In this document: positions 7,706 to 16,043 of the stretch, one piece after another
Numbering within the stretch: the stretch's first letter is position 1
Layout of the letters: every line of letters begins with the position of its first letter
Assembly (NCBI GenBank): GCA_910577935.1
Contig: CAJTOT010000008.1
Coordinates: forward strand, 1 to 31,428
Direction of reading: 5' to 3'
Length of the DNA stretch: 31,428 bases
Source: an uncultured Hungatella sp.
GTDB taxonomy: Bacteria; Bacillota; Clostridia; Lachnospirales; Lachnospiraceae
The notes under the pieces: model-generated
What the model saw: the letters and a program-made list of their open reading frames with translations, nothing else
Database searches by the model: none
What the model was told of the DNA's origin: nothing
Made by a program: the position numbers and the translations under genes

Positions 7706-8527
7706 ATGGATTACAAGATTATCGTGCTGGATCTGGACGGCACACTGACCAACAGGGACAAGGTCATCACGCCCAGGACAAAGGAAGTCCTTATGAAGGC
7801 GCAGGAGAAGGGGAAACTTGTGGTGCTGGCGTCGGGGCGTCCCACGCCGGGGGTTATGCCTCTGGCGAGAGAACTGGAGCTGGAAAATCACGGAGGATAT
7901 ATTCTGTCCTTCAACGGGGGGATGATCGTCAACTGCCGGACCGGGGAGACTGTGTTTTCCAGCCGGCTGCCTGCGGAGGTCAACAGCAAGGTCATCGACC
8001 TGGCCCGGGAACAGAGGGTGGATATCATGACCTACGAGGGGGACCACATCATAGCCAGCGATGCCGGATATCAGTATATTGACCTGGAATCCAGGACATG
8101 CCATATGGAGGTGAAGGAGATCTCCGACCTGGAGGATATGAAACAGTATGTCACCTTTCCGGTGCCCAAGTTTATACTCACCGACGACGGGGACTATCTG
8201 GCCATGGTGGAGCCGAGAGTGAAGGCGGCCATGGGGAAGAATTTCAGCGTCTACCGCTCCGACCCATACTACCTGGAGGTGCTTCCCAAAGGCATAGACA
8301 AGGCAAAGTCGCTGGAGCGGTTTTTGGAGGCGACAGGCTTTAGGCGGGAAGAGCTCATCGCCTGCGGGGACGGGTACAATGACCTGACCATGATCCGGTT
8401 TGCCGGTCTGGGGGTGGCCATGGAGAACGGGGTGCTTCCGGCGCGCCGGGCCGCCGACTATATCACCCTTTCCAACAACGACGACGGAGTGGCTCATGTA
8501 GTTGAGAAGTTTATGCTGAATTCATAA
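7706..8527 (+). CDS. Cof-type HAD-IIB family phosphatase
   Basis: A 273-residue protein; its start is preceded by GGAGGGGG. HAD motif I is DLDGTL (nucleophile Asp9 and Asp11), motif II lies in LVVLASGRP, and motif III/IV is the conserved Lys in KGIDKAKSL plus ACGDGYNDLTMI. A type IIB cap sits between motifs II and III. Cof/YbjI/YidA-type phosphatases dephosphorylate sugar phosphates, nucleotides or the HMP-PP intermediate of thiamine synthesis; the substrate cannot be told from sequence. The next gene has its own promoter, so this is likely a single-gene unit. Confidence 0.92.
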   Translation: MDYKIIVLDLDGTLTNRDKVITPRTKEVLMKAQEKGKLVVLASGRPTPGVMPLARELELENHGGYILSFNGGMIVNCRTGETVFSSRLPAEVNSKVIDLAREQRVDIMTYEGDHIIASDAGYQYIDLESRTCHMEVKEISDLEDMKQYVTFPVPKFILTDDGDYLAMVEPRVKAAMGKNFSVYRSDPYYLEVLPKGIDKAKSLERFLEATGFRREELIACGDGYNDLTMIRFAGLGVAMENGVLPARRAADYITLSNNDDGVAHVVEKFMLNS

Positions 8528-8546
8528 AGCCTTAAGACAGAAAGTA

Positions 8547-8575
8547 TGGACTTTAAAATTTTACTGTGCTAAAAT
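8547..8575 (+). promoter_or_regulatory. Sigma-A promoter for the YerC-like gene
   Basis: TGGACT (8547-8552), 17-base spacer, TAAAAT (8570-8575). It lies about 38 bases before the start at 8614. Confidence 0.6.
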
Positions 8576-8613
8576 GTACATACAAGGACAAAGTCTGAAA
8601 AGGGGATCAGGAA

Positions 8614-8925
8614 ATGAATAAAAAGATTAAGACGGAGGCGGTAGACCATCTGTTTGAGGCGATTCTGACTCTGGAAAGTCCGGAAGAATGCTACGCGTTT
8701 TTTGAAGATGTCTGCACGGTCAATGAACTGCTGTCGCTTTCCCAGCGCTATGAGGTGGCCAGGATGCTTCGAAACAAAAAGACTTATCTGGACATAGCGG
8801 AGAGGACAGGGGCCTCCACGGCTACCATCAGCCGGGTGAACCGTTCTCTGAATTACGGCAACGACGGGTACGACATGGTATTTGCCCGTCTGGCGGAGAA
8901 GGAGTCCGTGGAAGGAGACGAGTAG
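8614..8925 (+). CDS. YerC/YecD family TrpR-related regulator
   Basis: A 103-residue all-helical DNA-binding protein. Its centre (LLSLSQRYEVARML, then YLDIAERTGASTATISRVNRSL) is the TrpR-superfamily helix-turn-helix typical of YerC/YecD, and the length matches the family. The start follows AGGGGATCAGGAA. The ligand and targets of the Firmicutes family are poorly known; in this genome the gene stands alone between a HAD phosphatase and a DUF1836 regulator. It has a clear promoter and a strong terminator. Confidence 0.9.
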   Translation: MNKKIKTEAVDHLFEAILTLESPEECYAFFEDVCTVNELLSLSQRYEVARMLRNKKTYLDIAERTGASTATISRVNRSLNYGNDGYDMVFARLAEKESVEGDE

Positions 8926-8995
8926 AGGCCATACATAGAAACCGGCGGGCGCCCGGCTGCGGATGCGCCGTCACATGTATAGTCACATGCATAAT

Positions 8996-9030
8996 AAAAG
9001 AAATAGCTTTGAGGGCTATTTCTTTTTTTT
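8996..9030 (+). terminator. Intrinsic terminator after the YerC-like gene
   Basis: A 12-bp stem (8996-9007 with 9015-9026), 7-nt loop and a T-run to 9030. Its right arm and T-run coincide with the last codons of the convergent DUF1836 gene, so the poly-Lys end of that protein is the antisense of the terminator's U-tract. Confidence 0.88.
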
Positions 9031-9711
9031 GCCGTTTAAGGGATATTCCTTTTCAATCTCATCGATGAGAAGTTCCATAATATGTTTTTTTAAGTACACG
9101 TCAAAACCCAGAGCGCAGATGAAGGAAAACAGCTGGAGATAGTCCTGGCCGGAGTCAGGGGACTTTGCCTGGGAACCGTCAGAGGAGAAGGCTTTCATGG
9201 AGGAGCGGAACTTTTTCAGGATGTCCTCCTTCAAGCGCTTCATCTGCTCCTTCTCAAGGGAAAAAATCTCCCGGTAGATGTCTTCTAAGGACCAGCCGTC
9301 AGAGGACTGGGCGGAATCGGAATCCTCCGTCCCCCGGTTCTGGGGCTGAGGCGCTCTCTGGCAGCCGGGGACGAAGTGCTCCTCCGTGATGGGGGCGAAC
9401 AGTATCTCGATGTCCTTAAAGGACAGCATATTTTTAAAATAGTAGATAAATAGGAGAAGCAGGGTGTGCTCCTTGGTGTACTTTTTCTTCACAGGCGGCG
9501 GAAGCAGATTGTTCTTCGCGTAATTGTTGATCATGGTCTTGGTGAGAACCTTGTCTTCCGGGTAACGCCTGGTCTTCTCCAGCCGCTCATCCATGAAGGT
9601 GGTCAGCTGGTCCATATAAAGGGGTATATCAGGGATCTGCTCCGGCTTCACGTAGTCCAGTGTGTCCAGCCAGGAGAGCATCTCCCGAAGCAGTTCTTCG
9701 TTAAGTCTCAT
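9016..9711 (-). CDS. DUF1836 domain-containing putative regulator
   Basis: A 231-residue protein starting at the ATG at 9711 (GAGGTG five bases upstream). Residues ~20-130 fit DUF1836: IPDIPLYMDQLTTFMDE, then DKVLTKTMINNYAKNNLLPPP, then YTKEHTLLLLFIYYFKNMLS. This arrangement resembles a MerR-like winged helix with a helix-rich partner domain. A polar Ser/Asp/Gln-rich linker follows, then a C-terminal helical part and a KKKK end. The function is not established; it is probably a DNA-binding regulator. It is transcribed divergently from the double-HTH gene at 10011 and could regulate that promoter or its own. Confidence 0.8.
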   Translation of the reverse strand: MRLNEELLREMLSWLDTLDYVKPEQIPDIPLYMDQLTTFMDERLEKTRRYPEDKVLTKTMINNYAKNNLLPPPVKKKYTKEHTLLLLFIYYFKNMLSFKDIEILFAPITEEHFVPGCQRAPQPQNRGTEDSDSAQSSDGWSLEDIYREIFSLEKEQMKRLKEDILKKFRSSMKAFSSDGSQAKSPDSGQDYLQLFSFICALGFDVYLKKHIMELLIDEIEKEYPLNGKKKK

Positions 9712-9729
9712 TTTTTCACCTCACCAAAC

Positions 9730-9758
9730 ATTATATAGTTTTTAAAACCCGATGGCAA
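9730..9758 (-). promoter_or_regulatory. Sigma-A promoter for the DUF1836 gene
   Basis: On the minus strand: TTGCCA (9753-9758), 17-base spacer, TATAAT (9730-9735). Transcription would start near 9723, leaving a leader of only about 12 bases that holds the GAGGTG site. Confidence 0.75.
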
Positions 9759-9788
9759 GGGGAATCTTGAAATTTGTCCTGATTCCCC
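9759..9788. promoter_or_regulatory. Inverted repeat abutting the DUF1836 -35 box (operator candidate)
   Basis: GGGGAATC (9759-9766), 14-base spacer, GATTCCCC (9781-9788): a perfect 8-bp dyad that begins at the base next to the -35 hexamer. It lies upstream of the transcription start, so it is a DNA site rather than an RNA hairpin of this gene. Binding by DUF1836 itself or the divergent HTH protein is a guess. Confidence 0.5.
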
Positions 9789-9930
9789 GCCCCGTGGATG
9801 CAGCGGCATATGGGTGAGCAGCAACCTGTCTGCGTTATTAAAAAAATAAATAAAATATATATAAAATATATATTATTGAGAATATTATCTCTAATAATAC
9901 CAGGATAAATAACATTTTTTATAATAAATA

Positions 9931-9959
9931 TTGATTTTTCTTGAGACGTGTGATATACT
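9931..9959 (+). promoter_or_regulatory. Promoter with extended -10 for the double-HTH gene
   Basis: TTGATT (9931-9936), 17-base spacer, TATACT (9954-9959), with TG one base before the -10. The preceding ~90 bases (9838-9930) are almost pure A/T, like an UP element. The start at 10011 lies about 45 bases beyond the predicted transcription start. Confidence 0.7.
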
Positions 9960-10010
9960 GCGCACCAGTAAATAACAGATATGGCTGTTATGGAGAGAGG
10001 AGGAAGGAAT

Positions 10011-11618
10011 TTGGCGCAAACCAGAGAAAACACGGAAAAAGAGGAGAAGAAGGACTACAGATCGATTCTGGACTATTACCGGATCTGCCGGGGGCTTACC
10101 ATAACGGAGCTGGCAGATATGTCGGGTCTGAAGCGGCAGATGGTCAGCGAGCTGTGCGATGGTGAGATAATAAAGCCCAAATACATCCATCGTCTGGCAG
10201 AGACGCTCCATGTGAAAACAGGAGATTTGAATCAGAAACACAATCAGGATGAGGTATTGAACAACAGGGTTCCCATAGCCGACCTGACAGCGCAGCTCGA
10301 CGAGATTGTAGATCATTTGAAGCCCTGCCAGCTGAAGGGAAAATCCCGGTGGATCGCGGCGTACCTGGCCACGGAGGACGAAAATCTTCAGGAGATCGTG
10401 GATTATCTGCTGAGAGATGCCAACGACACGGGGCTGCTCATCCTCCACCAGTACCTTCTGGAACGCTTTAAGGAGCCTGGAGGAGAGATCCCTGACATTC
10501 CAAAACCTTACGGGAAAAAGAACGAGAGAAACTATTATCTGGCTGCCGCCGACGAGAGAGAACCCATGACCAATCTGGCCAGGTATATGAAGTACAGGGG
10601 AAAGAATATAGACCAGGTGGCATCGGGAACCGGACTGACACGGCAGACCGTGGGGGCTGCCCGAAACGGGAAAAAGATCCTGTCAAAGAAGAATCTGGCT
10701 AAGGTGGCGGAGTACCTCGGTGTTGATTGCTCAGACCTGACAGAAGACGGCCGGGGCTGGGTTCCTGTTTCTCTGGAAAAGGAGAACCTCCACAGGGCTG
10801 TCAACATGTGCTTTCCCCGCAACCTGGAGAGAAAGTTTGACCATGTGCGCCGTTGGCTGGAGGACTGGAGAGAAGACATTGACCCAGACTATGAGCTTCT
10901 CACAGGGATTTTGGAATTTATCCTGGGAGAGACAGACGAAGAGAGACAAGGAGACATAGTGGAGAGCCTTCTGAATATCCGAAATCAGTCTATGTTCAGG
11001 AAATATATGCGTAAAAACCGTTCTCCCCTGATGGAGGCGGGATATCAGGCAGTGGAGGGGAGTGAAGGCGAATATGAGGTCTTTGTTCTGTTTGACCCCT
11101 GGGTCTACGCTGTTTTTGGCGTGGACAGACATGTGGATAAGCTGCATATAGAGGAACAGGCGATGAAGTTCTGGAAGGGGGAGAAGAAGGGAAATTACAT
11201 GAGTATAGATATGCCCATCTCCTGCTGCATGAAGGGGAAAGACTATACAAAGAAGGATCTGGAAGGAGCGGTGCTGGACGCGATATACAATTATTTGTAT
11301 GAGCTGGAGGTGAATCCTGAGAGACAGGGCCTTTATCAAAGATGGTTGGAGGAGATTCTGGAGTTGAAACTGAACGACTGCGAGGTCAATGAGTTCATTG
11401 ACGAGGATTCCCTGCAGAAGATATGCAGGAAGAGGATATGCAATATAAGGTATGAGCATGTTCTGAGGAAGCTGTATCAGGAGACTGTGGGGAGAAGCAA
11501 GACAGGTGAGAAGGAGGAGGATATGGACTTGTTTATAAGCATGGCCGCAGATCTGTTCAGCGACATTGTCACCAAGCCGAATGAGGAGGAGGAGCGCCTG
11601 TCCAAGTATCTGAACTGA
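10011..11618 (+). CDS. Large protein with two N-terminal Cro/CI-type HTH domains, function unknown
   Basis: A 535-residue protein. I chose the TTG at 10011 because AGGAGG sits seven bases upstream; the in-frame ATG at 9981 has no ribosome site. HTH 1 lies at about residues 15-70 (LTITELADMSGLKRQMVSEL) and HTH 2 at about 190-245 (KNIDQVASGTGLTRQTVGAA, then LSKKNLAKVAEYLGVDCSDL). The ~300-residue remainder is mostly helical and charged and resembles nothing I recognise. No catalytic motif, membrane segment or signal is visible. Two HTH modules in one chain could let a monomer bind two half-sites. It precedes two uncharacterised genes on the same strand that have their own, similar promoter, so it may regulate them. 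Confidence 0.72.
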   Translation: MAQTRENTEKEEKKDYRSILDYYRICRGLTITELADMSGLKRQMVSELCDGEIIKPKYIHRLAETLHVKTGDLNQKHNQDEVLNNRVPIADLTAQLDEIVDHLKPCQLKGKSRWIAAYLATEDENLQEIVDYLLRDANDTGLLILHQYLLERFKEPGGEIPDIPKPYGKKNERNYYLAAADEREPMTNLARYMKYRGKNIDQVASGTGLTRQTVGAARNGKKILSKKNLAKVAEYLGVDCSDLTEDGRGWVPVSLEKENLHRAVNMCFPRNLERKFDHVRRWLEDWREDIDPDYELLTGILEFILGETDEERQGDIVESLLNIRNQSMFRKYMRKNRSPLMEAGYQAVEGSEGEYEVFVLFDPWVYAVFGVDRHVDKLHIEEQAMKFWKGEKKGNYMSIDMPISCCMKGKDYTKKDLEGAVLDAIYNYLYELEVNPERQGLYQRWLEEILELKLNDCEVNEFIDEDSLQKICRKRICNIRYEHVLRKLYQETVGRSKTGEKEEDMDLFISMAADLFSDIVTKPNEEEERLSKYLN

Positions 11619-11709
11619 TTTTTGCGGCAGATATGAAGAAAAATGGAAACTCTCCCATATCCACGGGCAAAAACATGAGATTCAGGTGTCAAATCGGCAG
11701 CGTTATGAA

Positions 11710-11739
11710 TTGCTATCAGGGAGAAACCAGTGATATACT
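11710..11739 (+). promoter_or_regulatory. Promoter with extended -10 for the two unknown genes
   Basis: TTGCTA (11710-11715), 18-base spacer, TATACT (11734-11739), with TG one base before the -10. The string gtgatatact is shared exactly with the promoter of the double-HTH gene at 9951-9959, which hints at common control. Confidence 0.6.
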
Positions 11740-11793
11740 TTTACATGACAGAAACAAACGGTGTTTTCTATAAAAGTGTGGGAAGGAACGTAT

Positions 11794-12465
11794 ATGATCA
11801 GATTTGCGCTGAGGAAATGGGATGAGAACCGGGAGAAGCTGGTGCAGGAGCTGTGGAAGGACAGAGAGGGAGGATATACCTACAGAGAACTGCTCCGGAA
11901 GGTGGTGTCCGCGGTTCTCAACGAGGGGGAGAAGGAGGAGGACAGGTACTCCCCGGATAAAATCACCGAGATCGACAACGGAGACTATCAGGGAACCCTT
12001 CTGTTTCTCATCCCGGAGGACACCTACCAGCCGGGGGAGTACGACTACCTTATGACCTATATAAATTACGGAAGCTGCGGCCTATGTGATGTGTTGATAC
12101 ACTACAATGACATGGAATATGAAGAGGAGGAAGGAAAAGCCCGGCCGGGAGAGCGGGTCAAGGGGTATCTTTCCGTCTGCCGGATGCTGCTGTGCAACAT
12201 GATCAAGCCCTACAACACGGGCTGGCGGGAGCAGAAGGATTTTGAGGCCGTCTCGTGGGAGCAGACGAAAGAGGAGAAGGCCGCAGACGACAAGGTGGTG
12301 GAGGAAGCCCAGGCCCGATATGAGGAGGGAACCTTGGACGAGGAGTGGGATAAGGAATATGACTCCGGCCCCTGGGCGGGAAAGCTGTGGAAGGGCGTCA
12401 GCCGGGAGGCGGGAAGGCCCAGGTTTGCCCGGTCTGTGAGAAAGCCTGCTTACAGGAGGCCATGA
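11794..12465 (+). CDS. Conserved hypothetical acidic protein (223 aa)
   Basis: The start is the ATG at 11794, with GGAAGGA six bases upstream; the open frame extends 11 codons further from a GTG without a ribosome site. The N-terminal ~150 residues look like a compact domain, with notable segments YTYRELLRKVVSAVLNEG, DNGDYQGTLLFLIPEDTYQP, YLMTYINYGSCGLCD and NMIKPYNTGWRE. I have the impression that DYQGTLLF...DTYQP...YGSC-x2-CD proteins of unknown function occur in other Firmicutes genomes and phages, but I cannot confirm this. The C-terminal ~70 residues are highly charged (Glu/Lys/Arg) and probably extended. No catalytic motif, membrane segment or signal is seen. The next gene starts 10 bases downstream, so they form an operon. 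Confidence 0.7.
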   Translation: MIRFALRKWDENREKLVQELWKDREGGYTYRELLRKVVSAVLNEGEKEEDRYSPDKITEIDNGDYQGTLLFLIPEDTYQPGEYDYLMTYINYGSCGLCDVLIHYNDMEYEEEEGKARPGERVKGYLSVCRMLLCNMIKPYNTGWREQKDFEAVSWEQTKEEKAADDKVVEEAQARYEEGTLDEEWDKEYDSGPWAGKLWKGVSREAGRPRFARSVRKPAYRRP

Positions 12466-12475
12466 GAGGGAGCGA

Positions 12476-14347
12476 ATGTTTCAGAAGATCTTGGAGGAAG
12501 TCATCCCCGGAAGAGAAGATTTCGTGACCCGCAGCGGGAAGAAGCCGTTTTCCGGGGAATATGAACTGAAGGTACCGGCCGGACAGGAGCATGGCCTTGA
12601 GGAGAGGGGAGAAAGCCCGTCCAGGATACGGGAACAGAGAGAGCTGATGAGCCTGACCTTTGACTATCTGTCCAGGGCATGGCTGATGGAGAGGCGGAGC
12701 AGAAAAAATGTGGGTATGATCGATATGGAGGATATGCGTCTCTGCCATATTCCTCTTATCGTCCAGGCCAGGGAGGAGACAGTACGGGGCATTGAGCTTG
12801 TGGGGAGATTCCGGGGGAAAGAGAAGAGGAAGGAAGTGGAAGAGCGCTGCCGGCGGTCTTTGGAGAATCTTTTTCTGTTTACGGGAGAGGATGTGCCGGG
12901 GGAGGAGGAACAGGAGAAGCTGTCAAAGCTTCTGGACAGCTGTTTCTTCCTGGCCAGGCTGAAGCGCATAGGTCTTGCCGGAAGAGTGACCCAGGAGGAC
13001 TTATCCCGGCTTCTGGAAGAGGGGGAGGAGACAATCAAAACAGAGGAAGGGCTTGAGATACTCAGGCTTTTAGACCAGCATACGGAGAATTTTCCGCCGG
13101 AAGTCGTGGAGTATGAAAGGATGATCCTGGACTTTGAAGCCAACACAGGGATGCGCCGTTACACCGGAAGCCTGGAGGAAGGAGGGGCATTCGTGTCGGG
13201 GGACACCTTGTACGTGTGTTCCCTGGCGGAGACTTCCAGGTGGGACCGGCGGGAGACGGCCCGGCTTCTTGTCTTTTACCTGCTGAATCTGTGCTGTCTG
13301 GGGGAGAGCATGGCTGACAAAGACAAGGGGCTGTGCGTCCCCAGGCCGGAAGGAAGGGGCTACAGGGAGAGAATCATAAGAAAGATAGGAATCTTCCGGG
13401 TACGTTTCGGGGAGGCGGAGATCTGCGACCTTTCCAAACTGGATCAGAAGGGGCTTCTGCTGGCAGCCGCAAAGCTGGCCTGCTGGAACGGCAGCAGTCT
13501 GCCGGAGGAGATATGGAAATCATTTTTAATCGGAAAGCGGATATACACTTCCAGCCTCATAAGGAGACTGAGACGGCTTCCGTTTACGGTCAAACGAGAT
13601 ATTCTGCGGGTTATGGGGGACACAGGGGCCTCCATGGGCATGTTCAGCTACAAAACCCGGCAGGAAGAAGAGGGGACGGAGGGATACGAGGAGAAGGGTT
13701 TGCAGCTGAAGGCGGAGATTTCAGGGATGTGCCGCTGCGGGCAGGGGGAGGAGAGCCTGTGGGTCCATGCCTCCAGGTGGAGGAGAGAGGTCAACATGGA
13801 GGACGCGGTTTACCTTGAAGAGAGGTACAGGAGAGATTCCGGTAAGACATTCCGTCTGGCGGTGATGAAAAGGGAGGAACTGCTGGAGCTTCTCACAGAG
13901 GGGCTGCCTGTGAGAGGAGTCTATTCCTTCAAAAGGGGGGCGGAAGCTTATAGAGGGGAGATGCTGGGAGAAGAGACGGATGTGACGGAGGCAGAGCGGC
14001 AGGCCCTGGAGAAAATGGGAAGCCAGCTGTCCTTCCTCCACGGCCGGCTGGACTTTATAGAAGAGCTGATTATAGCAGACGGTTTTTTTGAACCGGGGGA
14101 GATACGGCAGGCTCACAGGAATCAGGCAGGCCTGGGCCGGGAGCTTTCTGTTGACTATCAGACCAGTCCTTATATACTATTCCGGGACGAGAAAAAAGCA
14201 GTCATGGCCAGGGAATGCCTGGAAAATGAGGATTATATCATCCCGGTGCTGAAGCTGTACGAAGATCAAAAGAAATTCGAAGAGCAGCGGAAGCTGTCAG
14301 AGTCAGAGGCGCGGGGAGGGCGGCGGCGCCTGTTTACGAAAGAGTGA
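12476..14347 (+). CDS. Large hypothetical protein (623 aa), function unknown
   Basis: The start is the ATG at 12476, ten bases after the previous stop, with GAGAGGGAG just upstream overlapping that stop. The protein is rich in Glu, Arg and Leu and largely helical, with no signal peptide or clear membrane segment. Short cysteine pairs occur (LNLCCLG; MCRCGQ), but no zinc-finger spacing I would trust. I see no Walker, nuclease, protease or HTH motif. It is probably a cytosolic partner of the 223-aa protein, since they are tightly coupled. Base use is like the neighbours, so recent transfer is not obvious. A noncoding stretch of 124 bases separates it from the ABC ATPase gene. Confidence 0.7.
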   Translation: MFQKILEEVIPGREDFVTRSGKKPFSGEYELKVPAGQEHGLEERGESPSRIREQRELMSLTFDYLSRAWLMERRSRKNVGMIDMEDMRLCHIPLIVQAREETVRGIELVGRFRGKEKRKEVEERCRRSLENLFLFTGEDVPGEEEQEKLSKLLDSCFFLARLKRIGLAGRVTQEDLSRLLEEGEETIKTEEGLEILRLLDQHTENFPPEVVEYERMILDFEANTGMRRYTGSLEEGGAFVSGDTLYVCSLAETSRWDRRETARLLVFYLLNLCCLGESMADKDKGLCVPRPEGRGYRERIIRKIGIFRVRFGEAEICDLSKLDQKGLLLAAAKLACWNGSSLPEEIWKSFLIGKRIYTSSLIRRLRRLPFTVKRDILRVMGDTGASMGMFSYKTRQEEEGTEGYEEKGLQLKAEISGMCRCGQGEESLWVHASRWRREVNMEDAVYLEERYRRDSGKTFRLAVMKREELLELLTEGLPVRGVYSFKRGAEAYRGEMLGEETDVTEAERQALEKMGSQLSFLHGRLDFIEELIIADGFFEPGEIRQAHRNQAGLGRELSVDYQTSPYILFRDEKKAVMARECLENEDYIIPVLKLYEDQKKFEEQRKLSESEARGGRRRLFTKE

Positions 14348-14471
14348 CGCGGCGCGGAGAGTCGTGGGAGCAATCCGGCCTGGCCATGGGTCCCCGCCGG
14401 ACCTGCAAGGAGGTGGACGGCACTCTTTTTCTGCCCCGGCATACAATAGAGTATGTGAGAGGAGGCATTAC

Positions 14472-15239
14472 ATGAAAACAAAACTGGAAGTAAAGGGTCT
14501 GTGCTACTCTTACCACACATTGGCGGGAGAGACACAGGCCCTTTTGGATATATCCTTTGACGTGAAGGACGGGGAATTCTTTGTCATCGTGGGGCCGTCA
14601 GGATGCGGAAAATCCACCCTGCTTTCCCTCCTGTGCGGTCTTATAGAACCGGAGAGGGGAACCGTCTCCATAGACGGCAAGGCGCGGGACGAGAGCCACG
14701 CGGCTATGGGGTATATGCTGCAGAAGGACCACCTGTTTGAGTGGAGAACTATTTTCTCCAACATCTCTCTGGGGCTGGAGATTCAGAACCGGCTGGACGG
14801 CAAAGCCAGGGAGGAGCTCGCAGAGATGCTGGACACCTATGGCCTGTCCCAGTTTCGCGACGCCAGGCCGGGGCAGCTGTCCGGCGGCATGCGGCAGAGG
14901 GCTGCCCTCATCCGCACCCTGGCGCTGAAGCCGGATATTCTGCTCCTTGATGAGCCCTTCTCCGCCCTTGACTATCAGACAAGGCTGGAGGTGTGCGACG
15001 ATATCAGCACCATTATACGGACCCAGAAGAAGACGGCGGTTTTAATCACTCACGATTTGTCCGAGGCCATCTCTGTGGGGGACAGGATACTGGTTTTGAG
15101 CAGCAGGCCGGGGCAGGTGAAGGACGTGATACCGGTGACATTTTCCCGGGAATACGACAGGCCGCTGCTCAGGAGAAATGCCCCGGAGTTTTCCGCTTAT
15201 TTCAATCAACTATGGAAGGAGCTGAGAAGCCATGACTGA
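14472..15239 (+). CDS. ABC transporter ATP-binding protein (SsuB/TauB/ThiZ-like)
   Basis: A 255-residue ATPase. The ATG at 14472 has GAGGAGG upstream; an open frame reaching back to 14364 has no ribosome site. Walker A is GPSGCGKST at 41-49, the signature LSGGM at 136-140, Walker B DILLLDEPF at 155-163, and the switch His lies in LITHDLSEA. Closest in type to ATPases of nitrate/sulfonate/taurine importers. The permease gene overlaps its end by 8 bases, which implies translational coupling. No binding-protein gene is present in this operon, which is unusual for an importer of this class. It is the second such ATPase in the window, but the other belongs to the TPP-controlled operon. Confidence 0.92.
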   Translation: MKTKLEVKGLCYSYHTLAGETQALLDISFDVKDGEFFVIVGPSGCGKSTLLSLLCGLIEPERGTVSIDGKARDESHAAMGYMLQKDHLFEWRTIFSNISLGLEIQNRLDGKAREELAEMLDTYGLSQFRDARPGQLSGGMRQRAALIRTLALKPDILLLDEPFSALDYQTRLEVCDDISTIIRTQKKTAVLITHDLSEAISVGDRILVLSSRPGQVKDVIPVTFSREYDRPLLRRNAPEFSAYFNQLWKELRSHD

Positions 15240-16020
15240 ACCTTCCCTGTCTCAGCAGGAATTTCTGGCAAAAGAGAAGCGGCACAAAAGCCAGGTGCAG
15301 ATCTGCCGGGTGATGCTTCTGGTGCTCTTGCTGGCGCTGTGGGAGCTGTGCGCGGAGCTCGGGGTTATCGATTCTTTTATATTCAGTTCTCCTGTGAAAA
15401 TATGGGCCTGCTTTGCCGGCATGGCGGGGGACAAAAGCATCCTTCTCCACATCGGCATCACTCTCCTGGAAACCCTGGTCAGCTTTTTGCTGGTGGTCAT
15501 CATCGGCGTGGCGGCGGCGGTGGCTCTGTGGGCCAGCCGGAGCCTGTCGGAGATACTGGAGCCCTATCTTGTGATGCTGAACAGCCTTCCCAAGTCCGCC
15601 CTGGCCCCTCTCCTCATCGTGTGGCTGGGCAACAATATTAGGACCATCATCGTGGCAGCCGTGTCGGTGGCGGTCTTCGGCTCCATACTCACGCTCCACA
15701 CAGGATTTATGCAGACTGACCCTGACAAGATCCGGCTGGTTCAGTCCCTTGGAGGGACGAAGAAAGACGTTCTTCTGAAGGTTCTGATTCCTTCATCCAT
15801 ACCTCTGATTATCAGCAATATGAAGGTGAACGTGGGGCTGTGCCTGGTGGGAGTGATCATCGGGGAGTTTCTGTCGGCGAAGGCGGGGCTGGGATACCTG
15901 ATTATCTATGCGTCACAGGTGTTTAAGATGGATATGCTGGTAATGTCCATCGTGATTTTGTGCATCGTGTCCACAGTTCTGTATCAGGTGATCGCCCTGT
16001 TGGAAAAGAGAGTTTTGTAA
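15232..16020 (+). CDS. ABC transporter permease (SsuC/TauC/ThiX-like)
   Basis: A 262-residue membrane protein with about six hydrophobic segments (from VMLLVLLLALWELC near residue 28 to the C-terminus). The EAA-type cytoplasmic loop contacting the ATPase is visible as SLGGTKKDVLLKVLIPSSIP. It starts within the last codons of the ATPase gene (8-base overlap). It belongs to the binding-protein-dependent nitrate/sulfonate/taurine/pyrimidine group. The substrate is unknown because the operon has no binding protein; the orphan lipoprotein at 6547-7548 is of the right type. Confidence 0.92.
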   Translation: MTEPSLSQQEFLAKEKRHKSQVQICRVMLLVLLLALWELCAELGVIDSFIFSSPVKIWACFAGMAGDKSILLHIGITLLETLVSFLLVVIIGVAAAVALWASRSLSEILEPYLVMLNSLPKSALAPLLIVWLGNNIRTIIVAAVSVAVFGSILTLHTGFMQTDPDKIRLVQSLGGTKKDVLLKVLIPSSIPLIISNMKVNVGLCLVGVIIGEFLSAKAGLGYLIIYASQVFKMDMLVMSIVILCIVSTVLYQVIALLEKRVL

Positions 16021-16043
16021 TTTGCCATAGAAGAAAATAGAGG

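Noticed and set aside
7667..8497. 276-residue open frame opposite the HAD phosphatase
   Set aside because: Shadow of a gene with complete HAD motifs.
14348..14471. Riboswitch upstream of the SBP-less ABC ATPase
   Set aside because: Only a short GC-rich inverted repeat is seen; no THI, SAM, cobalamin or other conserved box is recognisable.
9016..16020. Prophage or integrative element carrying the three-gene cassette
   Set aside because: HTH proteins and unknown genes suggested it, but there is no integrase, terminase, portal, relaxase or recognisable attachment repeat, and composition matches the neighbours.
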